A stretch of DNA of 64,000 bases. It comes from CAWIDU01 sp963835055 (GTDB lineage Bacteria; Patescibacteriota; Saccharimonadia; Saccharimonadales; UBA4665). Shown piece by piece: positions 8,187-16,211 of the stretch. The stretch lies in NCBI GenBank assembly GCA_963835055.1, contig CAWIDU010000001.1:186001-250000 (forward strand), in the 5' to 3' direction. The notes beneath the pieces were generated by a model. That model was given only the letters and a program-made list of their open reading frames with translations. It did no database searches and had not been told where the DNA came from. Each line of letters starts with the position of its first letter. Positions within the stretch are counted from its first letter, which is position 1. Position numbers and translations under genes: made by a program.

Positions 8187-9037
8187 TGGACGATTCGACT
8201 TTTTTCATCGTCGGCGCCAATGGCCAGCTCGGTCGGGCGCTGCACGCCAAATATCCCAGCGCCCAGAGCGCTGACATTGACGAGCTGGACATCACCAGCG
8301 CCGAGTCGGTGGCCAACTTCGACTGGAGCAGGGTGAAAGTTATTCTCAACGCCGCCGCCTACACCAACGTTGACGGCGCCGAAACGGCCGAGGGCCGGAT
8401 GGCGGCCTGGCAGGTCAACGCTTCGGCCGTCGGCAATTTGGTAAAGGCCGCTCTACAGCATGATTTGAGCCTGGTACACATTTCCACCGATTATGTTTTC
8501 GACGGCACCAAAAGCCCGCACACTGAGACCGAGCCGTTCAGCCCGCTGAGCGTTTACGGACAAACCAAAGCCGCCGGTGACATTGCCGTCGGTTCGTTGC
8601 CGAAACACTACCTGCTGCGCACCAGCTGGGTGATTGGCGACGGCAAAAATTTCGTCCGCACCATGCTGGAGCTAGGTAAGAAAGGTGTCGCCCCAACGGT
8701 GGTCAGCGACCAGATCGGGCGGTTGACCTTTACCAGCGAGTTAGTGCGCACCATTGATCACTTACTCAGCAGCCAGGCCGCGCCCGGCACCTACAACATT
8801 AGCAACGACGGCGAGGCTGTCAGCTGGGCCGAGATCACCCGTGCCATCTTCCAGGCGGCCGGCTACAATCTGACTGTCACCGATACCACGACAGCCAAAT
8901 ACTATGAGGGCAAACCGGATATCGCACCGCGGCCATTGCAAAGTGCCCTCGATTTAAGCAAAATTAAAGCCGCGGGCTTCCAACCCGCCGATTGGCATGA
9001 AGATTTGAAAAAATACATCGCAAAGGAGACAGCATAG
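8186..9037 (+). CDS. rmlD: dTDP-4-dehydrorhamnose reductase
   Basis: A 283-residue SDR that makes dTDP-L-rhamnose with NAD(P)H. It shows the early glycine motif VGANGQLGRAL (residues about 7-17), the conserved ILNAAAYTNVDGAE, the STDYVFDG motif and the SVYGQTKAAGD motif (Tyr-x3-Lys), followed by LRTSWVIG. All are diagnostic of RmlD. It overlaps rmlC by one base (TGATG) and is followed by rmlA. Confidence 0.93.
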   Translation: MDDSTFFIVGANGQLGRALHAKYPSAQSADIDELDITSAESVANFDWSRVKVILNAAAYTNVDGAETAEGRMAAWQVNASAVGNLVKAALQHDLSLVHISTDYVFDGTKSPHTETEPFSPLSVYGQTKAAGDIAVGSLPKHYLLRTSWVIGDGKNFVRTMLELGKKGVAPTVVSDQIGRLTFTSELVRTIDHLLSSQAAPGTYNISNDGEAVSWAEITRAIFQAAGYNLTVTDTTTAKYYEGKPDIAPRPLQSALDLSKIKAAGFQPADWHEDLKKYIAKETA

Positions 9038-9894
9038 TGAAAGGTATCATCCTGGCCGGCGGATCGGGCACCCGGCTGTACCCGATCACCATCGCTGTCA
9101 GCAAGCAGCTGATCCCGGTTTACGACAAGCCGATGATTTATTATCCGCTGAGCACGCTGATGAGCGCCGGCATTCGCGAGATCTTGATCGTTTCAACGCC
9201 GCACGACCTGCCGCGCTTCGAGCAATTGCTAGGCGACGGCTCGCGCCTTGGCTGCCGTTTCGTTTACAAAGCTCAAGAACAGCCGCGCGGCCTGGCCGAC
9301 GCTTATATTGTCGGCGCCGATTTCATCGGCCAGGACAAAGTCGCCATGATTCTGGGCGACAATATTTTCTACGGTTCGACGATGCCCGAGCTGCTGGCGT
9401 CTTCCGTCGATCCGGATGGCGGTATTATTTTCGGCTACCAAGTCGCTGACCCAGAGCGCTACGGCGTGGTCGAATTCGACAGCCAAAATAAAGTCATTTC
9501 CATCGAAGAAAAGCCCGCCCAGCCGAAATCGAATTACGCCATTCCCGGCCTTTATTTCTTCGACAATAACGTCATCGAAATCGCCAAGCAGGTTCAGCCC
9601 AGCGAACGCGGCGAAATCGAAATTACCGAAATTCACAACACTTACTTGCGCCAGGACAAATTGAAAGTCGCCGTGCTCGACCGCGGCACGGCCTGGCTGG
9701 ACACCGGCACGTTTGAATCGATGAGCGACGCCTCGGAATACATCCGCGTCGTCGAGAAACGCACCGGCGTCAAAATCGGCTGCATCGAAGAAGTCGCTTA
9801 CCGTCAGGGCTTCATCACCAAAGAGCAACTGCACGCAATCGCCGAACCGCTCAAGAAGTCTGGCTATGGCCATTATCTTTTGAGCCTGGTTTAA
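9037..9894 (+). CDS. rmlA: Glucose-1-phosphate thymidylyltransferase
   Basis: A 285-residue nucleotidyltransferase making dTDP-glucose from dTTP and glucose 1-phosphate, the first step of the rhamnose pathway. It has the nucleotide-binding GGSGTRLYPIT at the N-terminus, the QPRGLADAY motif, LGDNIFYG for metal and sugar binding, and EEKPAQPKS. Length is normal. The start codon is GTG, overlapping the rmlD TAG by one base and preceded by a strong Shine-Dalgarno (AAAGGAGA about 9 nt upstream), which decides the start. Its end overlaps the convergent decarboxylase gene by 4 nt. Confidence 0.93.
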   Translation: MKGIILAGGSGTRLYPITIAVSKQLIPVYDKPMIYYPLSTLMSAGIREILIVSTPHDLPRFEQLLGDGSRLGCRFVYKAQEQPRGLADAYIVGADFIGQDKVAMILGDNIFYGSTMPELLASSVDPDGGIIFGYQVADPERYGVVEFDSQNKVISIEEKPAQPKSNYAIPGLYFFDNNVIEIAKQVQPSERGEIEITEIHNTYLRQDKLKVAVLDRGTAWLDTGTFESMSDASEYIRVVEKRTGVKIGCIEEVAYRQGFITKEQLHAIAEPLKKSGYGHYLLSLV

Positions 9895-10850
9895 TTAGCT
9901 ATAGCTGCACCGGCTTCAACCAAACCTTTGAAATAAGGGATAGTTTTCGCTAGGCCTTCATCAAGATTAACTTTCGGTTTCCAGCCTAATTTTTTTCTGG
10001 CCACGGTAATATCTGGTTGCCGCTGCTTCGGGTCATCTTGCGGCAACTCCCTATGAACAATTTGGCTGGAACTACCGGTCAGTTCTAGGACTTTTCGCGC
10101 TAGTTCGAGAATGGTGAACTCGTTGGGGTTGCCAATGTTAACCGGTCCAGTGAAATCTTCCTGATTATTCATCATCTGTATCAGGCCTTCCACCAAATCA
10201 TCGACATACTGGAAGCTACGCGTTTGGCTACCGTCACCGTAAATCGTAATGTCTTCGTTGGTCAGGGCTTGCATGATAAAGTTGGAGACAACACGTCCGT
10301 CCTGAGGGTGCATATTGGGACCGTAGGTATTGAAGATGCGTACTACTCGAATATCTAAGTCGACTTGTCGGTGATAGTCGAAGAATAATGTTTCGGCGCA
10401 GCGCTTGCCTTCGTCATAGCAAGAGCGTGGTCCAATTGGATTGACGTTGCCCCAGTAGCTTTCTGTTTGCGGATGCTCGGTTGGGTCACCATAGACTTCA
10501 CTCGTCGAAGCTTGCAGGATCGGTATATTCAAGCGCTTGGCTAGCCCCAACATATTAATCGCGCCAAGAACGCTAGTTTTCGTCGTTTGCACCGGATCGC
10601 GTTGATAGTGAATTGGTGAAGCTGGACAGGCAAGGTTATAGATTTGGTCTACTTCGGCATAGTAAGGAAAGGTGATGTCATGACGGACCGCTTCGAAACT
10701 CGGATTTTCGAGCAATCCACGAATGTTCTGTCGCCGACCGGTAAAGTAGTTATCAACACAAAGAACTTCATTCTCATCCTCTATTAACCGCTCACAGAGA
10801 TGTGAACCAATGAAGCCGGCACCGCCGGTGACCAGGATACGCTCTGCCAA
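9891..10850 (-). CDS. UDP-glucuronate decarboxylase (UDP-xylose synthase type)
   Basis: A 319-residue extended SDR. The NAD motif is TGGAGFIGSHLCERL, followed by DNYFTGRR, the UXS-typical YNLACPASPIHYQ, STSEVYGDP, the catalytic SCYDEGKRCAE (Tyr-x3-Lys) and RIFNTYGPNMHPQDGRVVSNF. This set is diagnostic for UDP-glucuronic acid decarboxylase, which gives UDP-xylose. The start codon is TTG: no ATG or GTG is in frame nearby, and GGAGG stands 7 nt upstream. The gene is on the opposite strand to rmlA, has its own promoter, and would add a pentose precursor to the glycan supply. Confidence 0.9.
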   Translation of the reverse strand: MAERILVTGGAGFIGSHLCERLIEDENEVLCVDNYFTGRRQNIRGLLENPSFEAVRHDITFPYYAEVDQIYNLACPASPIHYQRDPVQTTKTSVLGAINMLGLAKRLNIPILQASTSEVYGDPTEHPQTESYWGNVNPIGPRSCYDEGKRCAETLFFDYHRQVDLDIRVVRIFNTYGPNMHPQDGRVVSNFIMQALTNEDITIYGDGSQTRSFQYVDDLVEGLIQMMNNQEDFTGPVNIGNPNEFTILELARKVLELTGSSSQIVHRELPQDDPKQRQPDITVARKKLGWKPKVNLDEGLAKTIPYFKGLVEAGAAIAN

Positions 10851-10871
10851 ATTTTACCTCCAGTTAGCTAA

Positions 10872-10900
10872 ATCATAAACTTTGCGTTCAGCAAATACAA
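10872..10900 (-). promoter_or_regulatory. Promoter for the UDP-glucuronate decarboxylase gene
   Basis: On the reverse strand TTGTAT (10900-10895) and TATGAT (10877-10872) are separated by 17 nt. A short leader with GGAGG leads to the TTG start at 10850. Confidence 0.6.
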
Positions 10901-10908
10901 TGATTTGC
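10891..10908. repeat. Small palindrome over the -35 of the decarboxylase promoter
   Basis: GCAAAT and ATTTGC form a perfect 6-bp inverted repeat with a 6-nt centre. It overlaps the -35 hexamer, a usual place for a repressor site. Short enough that chance is possible. Confidence 0.35.
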
Positions 10909-11003
10909 CGGGTTGTATTGTTGTCTTTTAGTCGATACGGATCTGTGGAGCTTGATTAAAGCTTAAGTGTGGTAGCATAGCTTAGACATGTGTGAGGCTA
11001 ACC

Positions 11004-11438
11004 ATGCTGCCTGATCCTAGGCCGCTATTCTGGCGACTCTACCGCCATAACGTCATCCGCTACTTATGCGTCGGCGGCACGACAGTCATTATTGATGTTT
11101 CCCTGCTGCGCATTCTGCATGGCACCCTGCACGTCCATTTAGCACTAGCGACTGCCATAGCTTATTGGACAGCGCTAGTTTATAACTTCACATTAAACCG
11201 TTTTTGGACTTTCAGCGCTGCCGAAACCAGTAATTTGTTGCACCACCTGATGCCATACGGCGCCCTGCTGGGCTTTAATTTCTTATTCACCGAGGCTTTT
11301 GTCAATATTTTTGGCCATCACATAATGTCGCCGTACCTAGCTAAAATTATTTCCATTCCCATCCAGATGACTTGGACCTACCCGGTTTATAAAAAGATCT
11401 TTACGCCCAATGTCCGCAACTCAATTGACGTAATATAG
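11004..11438 (+). CDS. GtrA-like flippase-type membrane protein
   Basis: A 144-residue four-helix membrane protein. The N-terminal RYLCVGGTTVIIDVSLL, the LNRFWTFSA motif after the second helix (the family N-R-x-W-x-F) and a C-terminal MTWTYPVYKKIF fit the GtrA family, which is linked to movement of polyprenyl-phosphate sugars. A GTG at 10992 is also in frame. The ATG at 11004 is preferred because GAGG stands 6 nt before it. A weak TAGCAT (10973-10978) may be the -10. It sits alone between the rhamnose block and the epimerase block. Confidence 0.75.
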   Translation: MLPDPRPLFWRLYRHNVIRYLCVGGTTVIIDVSLLRILHGTLHVHLALATAIAYWTALVYNFTLNRFWTFSAAETSNLLHHLMPYGALLGFNFLFTEAFVNIFGHHIMSPYLAKIISIPIQMTWTYPVYKKIFTPNVRNSIDVI

Positions 11439-11458
11439 GCGGCGCTCACCGTATCTGT

Positions 11459-11488
11459 TTGACCAGTAGTCGGTTCTTTCTTTATACT
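11459..11488 (+). promoter_or_regulatory. Promoter for the epimerase operon at 11516
   Basis: TTGACC (11459-11464) and TATACT (11483-11488) are separated by 18 nt. The transcript would carry a leader of about 20 nt before the ATG at 11516. Both hexamers are close to consensus. Confidence 0.7.
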
Positions 11489-11515
11489 GACAGTAACAGC
11501 TAGTTTGGGGATTAC

Positions 11516-12568
11516 ATGAAAGCACTTGTGACAGGGTCGGGTGGACTGATCGGTTCGGAGGCGGCCAAGTTTTTTGCCGGCAAAGGTTTCGAAATTATCG
11601 GCATCGATAACGATATGCGCAGCTATTTTTTCGGCCAAGAAGCCAGCACCGCCTGGAATCTCAAAAAGGTGGAGAGCCAGCTAAAAAGTTCTTACACTCA
11701 TTACGCCGTCGACATCCGTGATGACGCCGCCATCAAGAAAATTTTCAAGAAGCACAAGTTCGACCTCATCATCCACACTGCAGCCCAGCCCTCGCACGAC
11801 TGGGCAGCCCGCGAACCGTTCACCGATTTCAGCGTCAACGCCAACGGCACGTTGGTAATGCTGGAGAATATGCGCCAGCACTGTCCGGAGGCGATCTTCA
11901 TCTTCACCTCGACCAACAAAGTCTACGGCGACACACCGAACCGTTTGCCGCTGATCGAGCTCAAAACTCGCTGGGAGCTGCCGAAAAGCCATCCCTACTA
12001 CAAAGGCATCGACGAGTCGATGAGCATCGATGACACCAAGCACTCGATCTTCGGCGCCTCGAAAGTCGCGGCTGACATCATGGTCCAGGAATACGGCAAA
12101 TATTTCGGCTTTAGGACAGCTGTCTTCCGCGGAGGCTGTCTGACCGGACCGTCGCACTCGGCGGCCGAGCTGCACGGCTTCCTGGCCTACCTCATCAAAT
12201 GCATCGCCAGCGGCAAGAAATACACCATCTTCGGCTACAAGGGCAAACAAGTGCGCGACAATATCCACTCGCACGATCTAGTCAACGCTTTCTACCACTT
12301 TTACAAAAAGCCGCGCGCCGGCGAAGTCTACAACATGGGCGGCTCGCGCAATTCCAACATTTCGATGCTCGAAGCCATCGCCCAAATCGAAAAACTGCTC
12401 GGCAAGAAGGCCAACTACGAATTGTCCAAGGAAAATCGGGTCGGCGACCACATCTGGTATATTTCCGATGTTTCGAAGTTCAAGAAGCACTATCCGGGCT
12501 GGAACTTCGAGTACGATTCTGATGCCATTCTCAAGGAAATGTGCGCCGCCGTGCAAAATAATCCATGA
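11516..12568 (+). CDS. CDP-paratose 2-epimerase-like SDR with Phe at the catalytic Tyr position
   Basis: A 350-residue extended SDR. It has a nucleotide loop TGSGGLIGSEAAKFF, the TyvE/RfbE-like HTAAQPSHDWAAREP, FTSTNKVYGDTPN, GGCLTGP and FGYKGKQVRDNIHS. These blocks resemble CDP-paratose/tyvelose 2-epimerases, which move the C2 hydroxyl through a 2-keto intermediate. In most SDRs the active site is Tyr-x3-Lys; here the corresponding segment is HSIFGASKVAAD, so Phe replaces the catalytic tyrosine while the lysine is kept. The true substrate is therefore uncertain. It starts an operon with a second SDR (4-nt overlap) and a GT2 gene. Confidence 0.8.
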   Translation: MKALVTGSGGLIGSEAAKFFAGKGFEIIGIDNDMRSYFFGQEASTAWNLKKVESQLKSSYTHYAVDIRDDAAIKKIFKKHKFDLIIHTAAQPSHDWAAREPFTDFSVNANGTLVMLENMRQHCPEAIFIFTSTNKVYGDTPNRLPLIELKTRWELPKSHPYYKGIDESMSIDDTKHSIFGASKVAADIMVQEYGKYFGFRTAVFRGGCLTGPSHSAAELHGFLAYLIKCIASGKKYTIFGYKGKQVRDNIHSHDLVNAFYHFYKKPRAGEVYNMGGSRNSNISMLEAIAQIEKLLGKKANYELSKENRVGDHIWYISDVSKFKKHYPGWNFEYDSDAILKEMCAAVQNNP

Positions 12569-13632
12569 AGTACAGAAACATTTTAATTACTGGCGGGGCC
12601 GGTTTCGTCGGTTCCAATATGGCGCTGAAGCTGAAACACGATTTCCCGAAAGCCAATATCATCGTTTTGGATAATTTGAAACGGCGTGGTTCCGAACTCT
12701 CATTGAAAAGGTTGAAAGCCGCTGGTGTCGAATTCGTTCACGGCGACATCCGCAACAAAGAAGATTTGGTTTTCGATAAAGTCAACTTGCTGATTGAGTG
12801 TTCGGCCGAGCCATCAGTGCTGGCCGGTATACATTCCTCTCCGGAGTATTTGTTAAATACTAACTTGGTCGGCACGTTGAACTGCCTGGAAGTCGCTCGT
12901 GCCCACGACGCTGACTGCCTTTTCTTGTCGACCAGCCGCGTTTATCCGATGAGTTATATTAATGAACTGAAGTTTGATGAAACTGAAACCCGCTTTGCCA
13001 TTCTCGACCAGCAAAAGCACCCCGGCGCTTCGTCCAAAGGTATTGCTGAACATTTCCCGCTTGATAAGCCGCGCTCCTTATACGGAACTACCAAACTGGT
13101 TTCGGAACTGGTGATTGCCGAATACGTTGATGCCTACGGCATGAAAGCTATCGTCGACCGCTGCGGCGTGATTACTGGGCCGTGGCAAATGGGCAAGGTT
13201 GACCAGGGCGTCTTCGTGCTGTGGGTAGCCAAGCATTATTTTCAGCAACCACTGTCTTACATTGGCTATGGCGGTCAGGGCAAGCAAGTCCGTGACTTCA
13301 TCCATATTGACGACTTGTACCGGGCAATTAAGCACCAGTTAGAAAACTTCGCCGACTATAGCAGCGAGGTCGTTAATATCGGTGGTGGGCTGGAGAACAG
13401 TATTTCGCTGCGAGAGCTGACGGAACTTTGCCAGAAAGTAACTGGTAACATCGTAGAAATAAAATCAGTGCTTGAAGATCGTCCAGCTGATTTGCGCTTC
13501 TTCATCACCGACAGCAGCCGGTTCTTAAAACAATCAGGTCTGGCTTGGCAAAAAGACGCCCGCCAGACCGTCCAAGACATTTATAATTGGATTCGTGATA
13601 ACGAAGCCGATTTAAAACCGATTCTGGCCTAA
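12565..13632 (+). CDS. NAD-dependent epimerase/dehydratase, TyvE-like paralogue
   Basis: A 355-residue extended SDR related in layout to the upstream gene: TGGAGFVGSNMALKL, DNLKRRGSELSLKRL, CSAEPSVLAG, STSRVYPMSY, GYGGQGKQVRDFIH. Unlike its neighbour it keeps the catalytic Tyr-x3-Lys (SLYGTTKLVSE). The IHIDDL and NIGGG segments are general features of sugar-nucleotide epimerases. It overlaps the first SDR by 4 nt, so the two probably act in the same sugar conversion or as a complex. The product sugar is unknown. Confidence 0.8.
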   Translation: MKYRNILITGGAGFVGSNMALKLKHDFPKANIIVLDNLKRRGSELSLKRLKAAGVEFVHGDIRNKEDLVFDKVNLLIECSAEPSVLAGIHSSPEYLLNTNLVGTLNCLEVARAHDADCLFLSTSRVYPMSYINELKFDETETRFAILDQQKHPGASSKGIAEHFPLDKPRSLYGTTKLVSELVIAEYVDAYGMKAIVDRCGVITGPWQMGKVDQGVFVLWVAKHYFQQPLSYIGYGGQGKQVRDFIHIDDLYRAIKHQLENFADYSSEVVNIGGGLENSISLRELTELCQKVTGNIVEIKSVLEDRPADLRFFITDSSRFLKQSGLAWQKDARQTVQDIYNWIRDNEADLKPILA

Positions 13633-13635
13633 ATT

Positions 13636-14379
13636 ATGAAATTGTCACTCGTCATTCCCGCCCATAACGAAGAAGTCACTATCCGCCAGACGGTCGAAGC
13701 CTTCCACAAAGAATTGGCCAAGGAGAAAATCGCCCACGAAATCCTGGTCGTCAACGACAATAGCCATGACAACACCGAAAAAATTCTGGAAGAACTGGGT
13801 AGTAAAATTCCAGAGCTTCGTTATATCAACAACCAGCCGCCGAACGGCTTCGGCTTCGCCGTCCGAGCCGGCCTGGATAATTTCAAGGGTGATTGCGTGG
13901 CCATCGTCATGGCCGATCTGTCCGACCGGCCAGTCGATTTGGTAGTCTACTTCCGCCAGATGGAAACCGGCCAGTACGACTGTGTCTTCGGCTCGCGCTT
14001 CATTCGCGGCGGCAAAACCATTAATTACCCTAAGACGAAATTAATTCTGAACCGCTTCACCAACACACTCATCAGAATTCTCTTCGGCATTCGTTATAAC
14101 GATGTCACCAACGCCTTCAAAATGTACAGGCGAGAAACGATCGAGGGGCTGAAGCCGCTGCTCAGCCACCATTTCAATCTGACTGTCGAGTTGCCCTTGA
14201 AGGCTATCGTGCGCGGCTACAGTTACACTGTTGTGCCCAACCATTGGACCAACCGCAAAGCTGGCGAATCAAATCTCAAAATCAAAGAAATGGGCAGCCG
14301 CTACTTCTTCATAATTCTGTACTGCCTGGTCGAGAAATGGCTGTCGCGCGGCGATTACCGCAAACGCGCCTCTCAGTAA
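13636..14379 (+). CDS. Glycosyltransferase family 2, polyprenyl-phosphate sugar synthase-like
   Basis: A 247-residue GT-A enzyme: VIPAHNEEVTIRQTV at the start, VVNDNSHDNT for the nucleotide, a MADLSDRP in place of the usual D-x-D region, FGSRFIRGG and a later NAFKMYRRE. It resembles dolichol-phosphate mannosyltransferase-like proteins (SRF-x-x-GG, TN-x-F-K-x-Y), which load a sugar on polyprenyl phosphate. No C-terminal membrane pair is evident. It begins 3 nt after the SDR stop, so it belongs to the same operon and may use the product sugar. Its end overlaps the convergent membrane-protein gene. Confidence 0.85.
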   Translation: MKLSLVIPAHNEEVTIRQTVEAFHKELAKEKIAHEILVVNDNSHDNTEKILEELGSKIPELRYINNQPPNGFGFAVRAGLDNFKGDCVAIVMADLSDRPVDLVVYFRQMETGQYDCVFGSRFIRGGKTINYPKTKLILNRFTNTLIRILFGIRYNDVTNAFKMYRRETIEGLKPLLSHHFNLTVELPLKAIVRGYSYTVVPNHWTNRKAGESNLKIKEMGSRYFFIILYCLVEKWLSRGDYRKRASQ

Positions 14380-15692
14380 CCGGCCCAATGCACCGATTGG
14401 AGATATTGCAGTCTTGTTTTTACTACGGCCTCCGAAGGATAGGTTTGCAATAGACAAGTATCGGAAGGGGCTGTTTGATGAGTGCACTGTTTGATAAACG
14501 TCATCATCTGATTCCTGGTACTGAAAGAGTGTATGCCCCAACCGGCATTGATAACTACTGCAATAAATACGATCGGCAGAGCGATCTTAGCCGCAAAGTC
14601 ACGAGTAATCCTCCCTGGTATAGATTTCTTGAGGATATCTGCATTCTGCCAATATAGAACAATGGTACTTATCAATAGGAGCGTCGCGACAGTTGTATAG
14701 CGGCTTGATGTTGATTCATAGACGCCAAAACCTAGTCTAGCCAGGCCTGTGACGATGGCACTGGCCACGGCATACAGACCCAGGAAGATCCACGGTATCG
14801 AGCGGTCGAGCTGTGCCCTATGGCGAAACAACAAGTAGAGACAAATTCCCAGAAATGCTACTAGCAACAATAGACCAAATATCATATCGATACCGTGGAT
14901 AAACGACAGTGGGCGTCCTAGATAAAGCAAAACATATTTTATATATATGGCTGGCTCGTGCAGAGCCAGAGACCGGGATGGTGCTCCCTGGGGAGTAATA
15001 TAGTGCCGGTAGTAAAGAAAGCTGGTAAGCGCGCCGGTCGCCACTACAATGGCAAGCCGTTTGAGAGGCACTCTTTTGTACAGCAAGAGCACGATAACAA
15101 GCGGCCACACTAGCGTGCCGTTGGCGAGAGAAAACTGAGCAATTATGGCGCCACTCAGCAACAGCGCAATCGATTTATAAGACGCTTGCGCACCTTTCAT
15201 CATAGAGAGACTCAACCCTACCACTACCACCCCCAGAATGCTCAAGAACCATTCCAGCTGCCATCCCCATAACCAGTTTTCGACCTGGACTGGCGAAAAC
15301 CAAATTAGGCTCAAGAGAAACAGGAGTCCAAATGACTTCTTGGATTTTAGATCGGCGAATTTGAGCATCCGGAAAATCATCAGGAACGACGCAAGGGCAA
15401 TCAAGAAACTCGCGAAACACTCTACAACCACATTCCAATGGGTTAATTCATCAAGGGCGACCAGAATGGCTGTCGGGAATAGCAGCCGGTGTTCGTTGTG
15501 CTGTTGCCAGAAATCATTGAAATACAGATGGCCAGCATGAATATGCTGAAAGATGGGTGCCAGTTCCCACTCATCCCAGTAAATTGCATTTACGGCTTTC
15601 AGCGAAATCAATACGCCCAGGAAAATAATTGGTATGAATATGACAGCGAGCGCCGCCTTGTTCTTGACTAGAAATTTTCTGGTTTTTGGCAT
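14373..15692 (-). CDS. Polytopic membrane protein, GT-C-like, function unknown
   Basis: A 439-residue integral membrane protein with about eleven hydrophobic segments. After the first helix comes an extracytoplasmic loop with AIYWDEWELAPIF and NDFWQQHNEHRLLFP. An Asp-Glu pair just after the first helix is typical of GT-C glycosyltransferases, which use lipid-linked sugars on the outer face, but the overall sequence matches no family I can name. It is convergent with the GT2 gene and divergent from the GtrA gene at 15780. Base usage is visibly more AT-rich than in the rml block. Confidence 0.65.
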   Translation of the reverse strand: MPKTRKFLVKNKAALAVIFIPIIFLGVLISLKAVNAIYWDEWELAPIFQHIHAGHLYFNDFWQQHNEHRLLFPTAILVALDELTHWNVVVECFASFLIALASFLMIFRMLKFADLKSKKSFGLLFLLSLIWFSPVQVENWLWGWQLEWFLSILGVVVVGLSLSMMKGAQASYKSIALLLSGAIIAQFSLANGTLVWPLVIVLLLYKRVPLKRLAIVVATGALTSFLYYRHYITPQGAPSRSLALHEPAIYIKYVLLYLGRPLSFIHGIDMIFGLLLLVAFLGICLYLLFRHRAQLDRSIPWIFLGLYAVASAIVTGLARLGFGVYESTSSRYTTVATLLLISTIVLYWQNADILKKSIPGRITRDFAAKIALPIVFIAVVINAGWGIHSFSTRNQMMTFIKQCTHQTAPSDTCLLQTYPSEAVVKTRLQYLQSVHWAGY

Positions 15693-15759
15693 AAAGTACT
15701 CGACTATTTTATCACGCGCGGTGCGCTCACCTCCATTTTCGAGCTTGATGGAAACGGGC

Positions 15760-15765
15760 TATACT
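15760..15765 (+). promoter_or_regulatory. Possible -10 box for the GtrA gene at 15780
   Basis: TATACT lies 14 nt before the ATG, giving a very short leader without Shine-Dalgarno. No convincing -35. Confidence 0.4.
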
Positions 15766-15779
15766 AAGCCGAGCCTGTT

Positions 15780-16211
15780 ATGCAATTTATACCGAGAAAA
15801 ATACGTGCTTTAATCGTGGCCCACAAAGAAGTGAGGTACGTTATATCAGGCACGGCCAGTGAAGCCATCGAGTATACCAGCTTCCTGCTGCTGCTTCATC
15901 TGACTAAGCTGTTGTACGTGTCCAATTCTATAAGCTTCGTTCTGGGAGTGGTTAGCGGTTTTATATTTCATAAGACTTTTTCTTTCCCCGGCGACCAGCA
16001 GTTCAAAACCAGACACCAGCTCACTGGTTATGTCAGCCTGGCAGCTATTAATTTCTTTGTCATCAATGCCGTTGTCGGTTACATGGTTTACGATCTGAAC
16101 GTTAAGCCATACATTGCCAAATTTATAGCCATTGCCGTGGCCGCTATTTGGGGATATGTGTTCTCAAACTACTTATTCTTTCGGCACAAAAGAAATAAAG
16201 TCCAGGGCTAG
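15780..16211 (+). CDS. GtrA-like flippase-type membrane protein
   Basis: A 143-residue four-helix membrane protein: RYVISGTASEAIEYTSFLLL, then GVVSGFIFHKTFSFPG (the family loop, with Lys-Thr-Phe-Ser-Phe replacing Arg-x-Trp-x-Phe), and a final VFSNYLFFRHKR. This is the third GtrA-like gene of the window and is the least canonical. It is convergent with the sugar-phosphate-isomerase-like gene; stops overlap by 4 nt. The role in moving lipid-linked sugars is assumed from the family. Confidence 0.7.
   Translation: MQFIPRKIRALIVAHKEVRYVISGTASEAIEYTSFLLLLHLTKLLYVSNSISFVLGVVSGFIFHKTFSFPGDQQFKTRHQLTGYVSLAAINFFVINAVVGYMVYDLNVKPYIAKFIAIAVAAIWGYVFSNYLFFRHKRNKVQG

Noticed and set aside
9229..9873. A 214-codon reverse frame opposite rmlA
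   Set aside because: rmlA has all its motifs in the other strand; the reverse translation is Phe/Asp/Val-rich as expected of an antisense shadow.
11681..12274. A 197-codon reverse frame opposite the TyvE-like gene
   Set aside because: Antisense shadow; no start signal and no family likeness.
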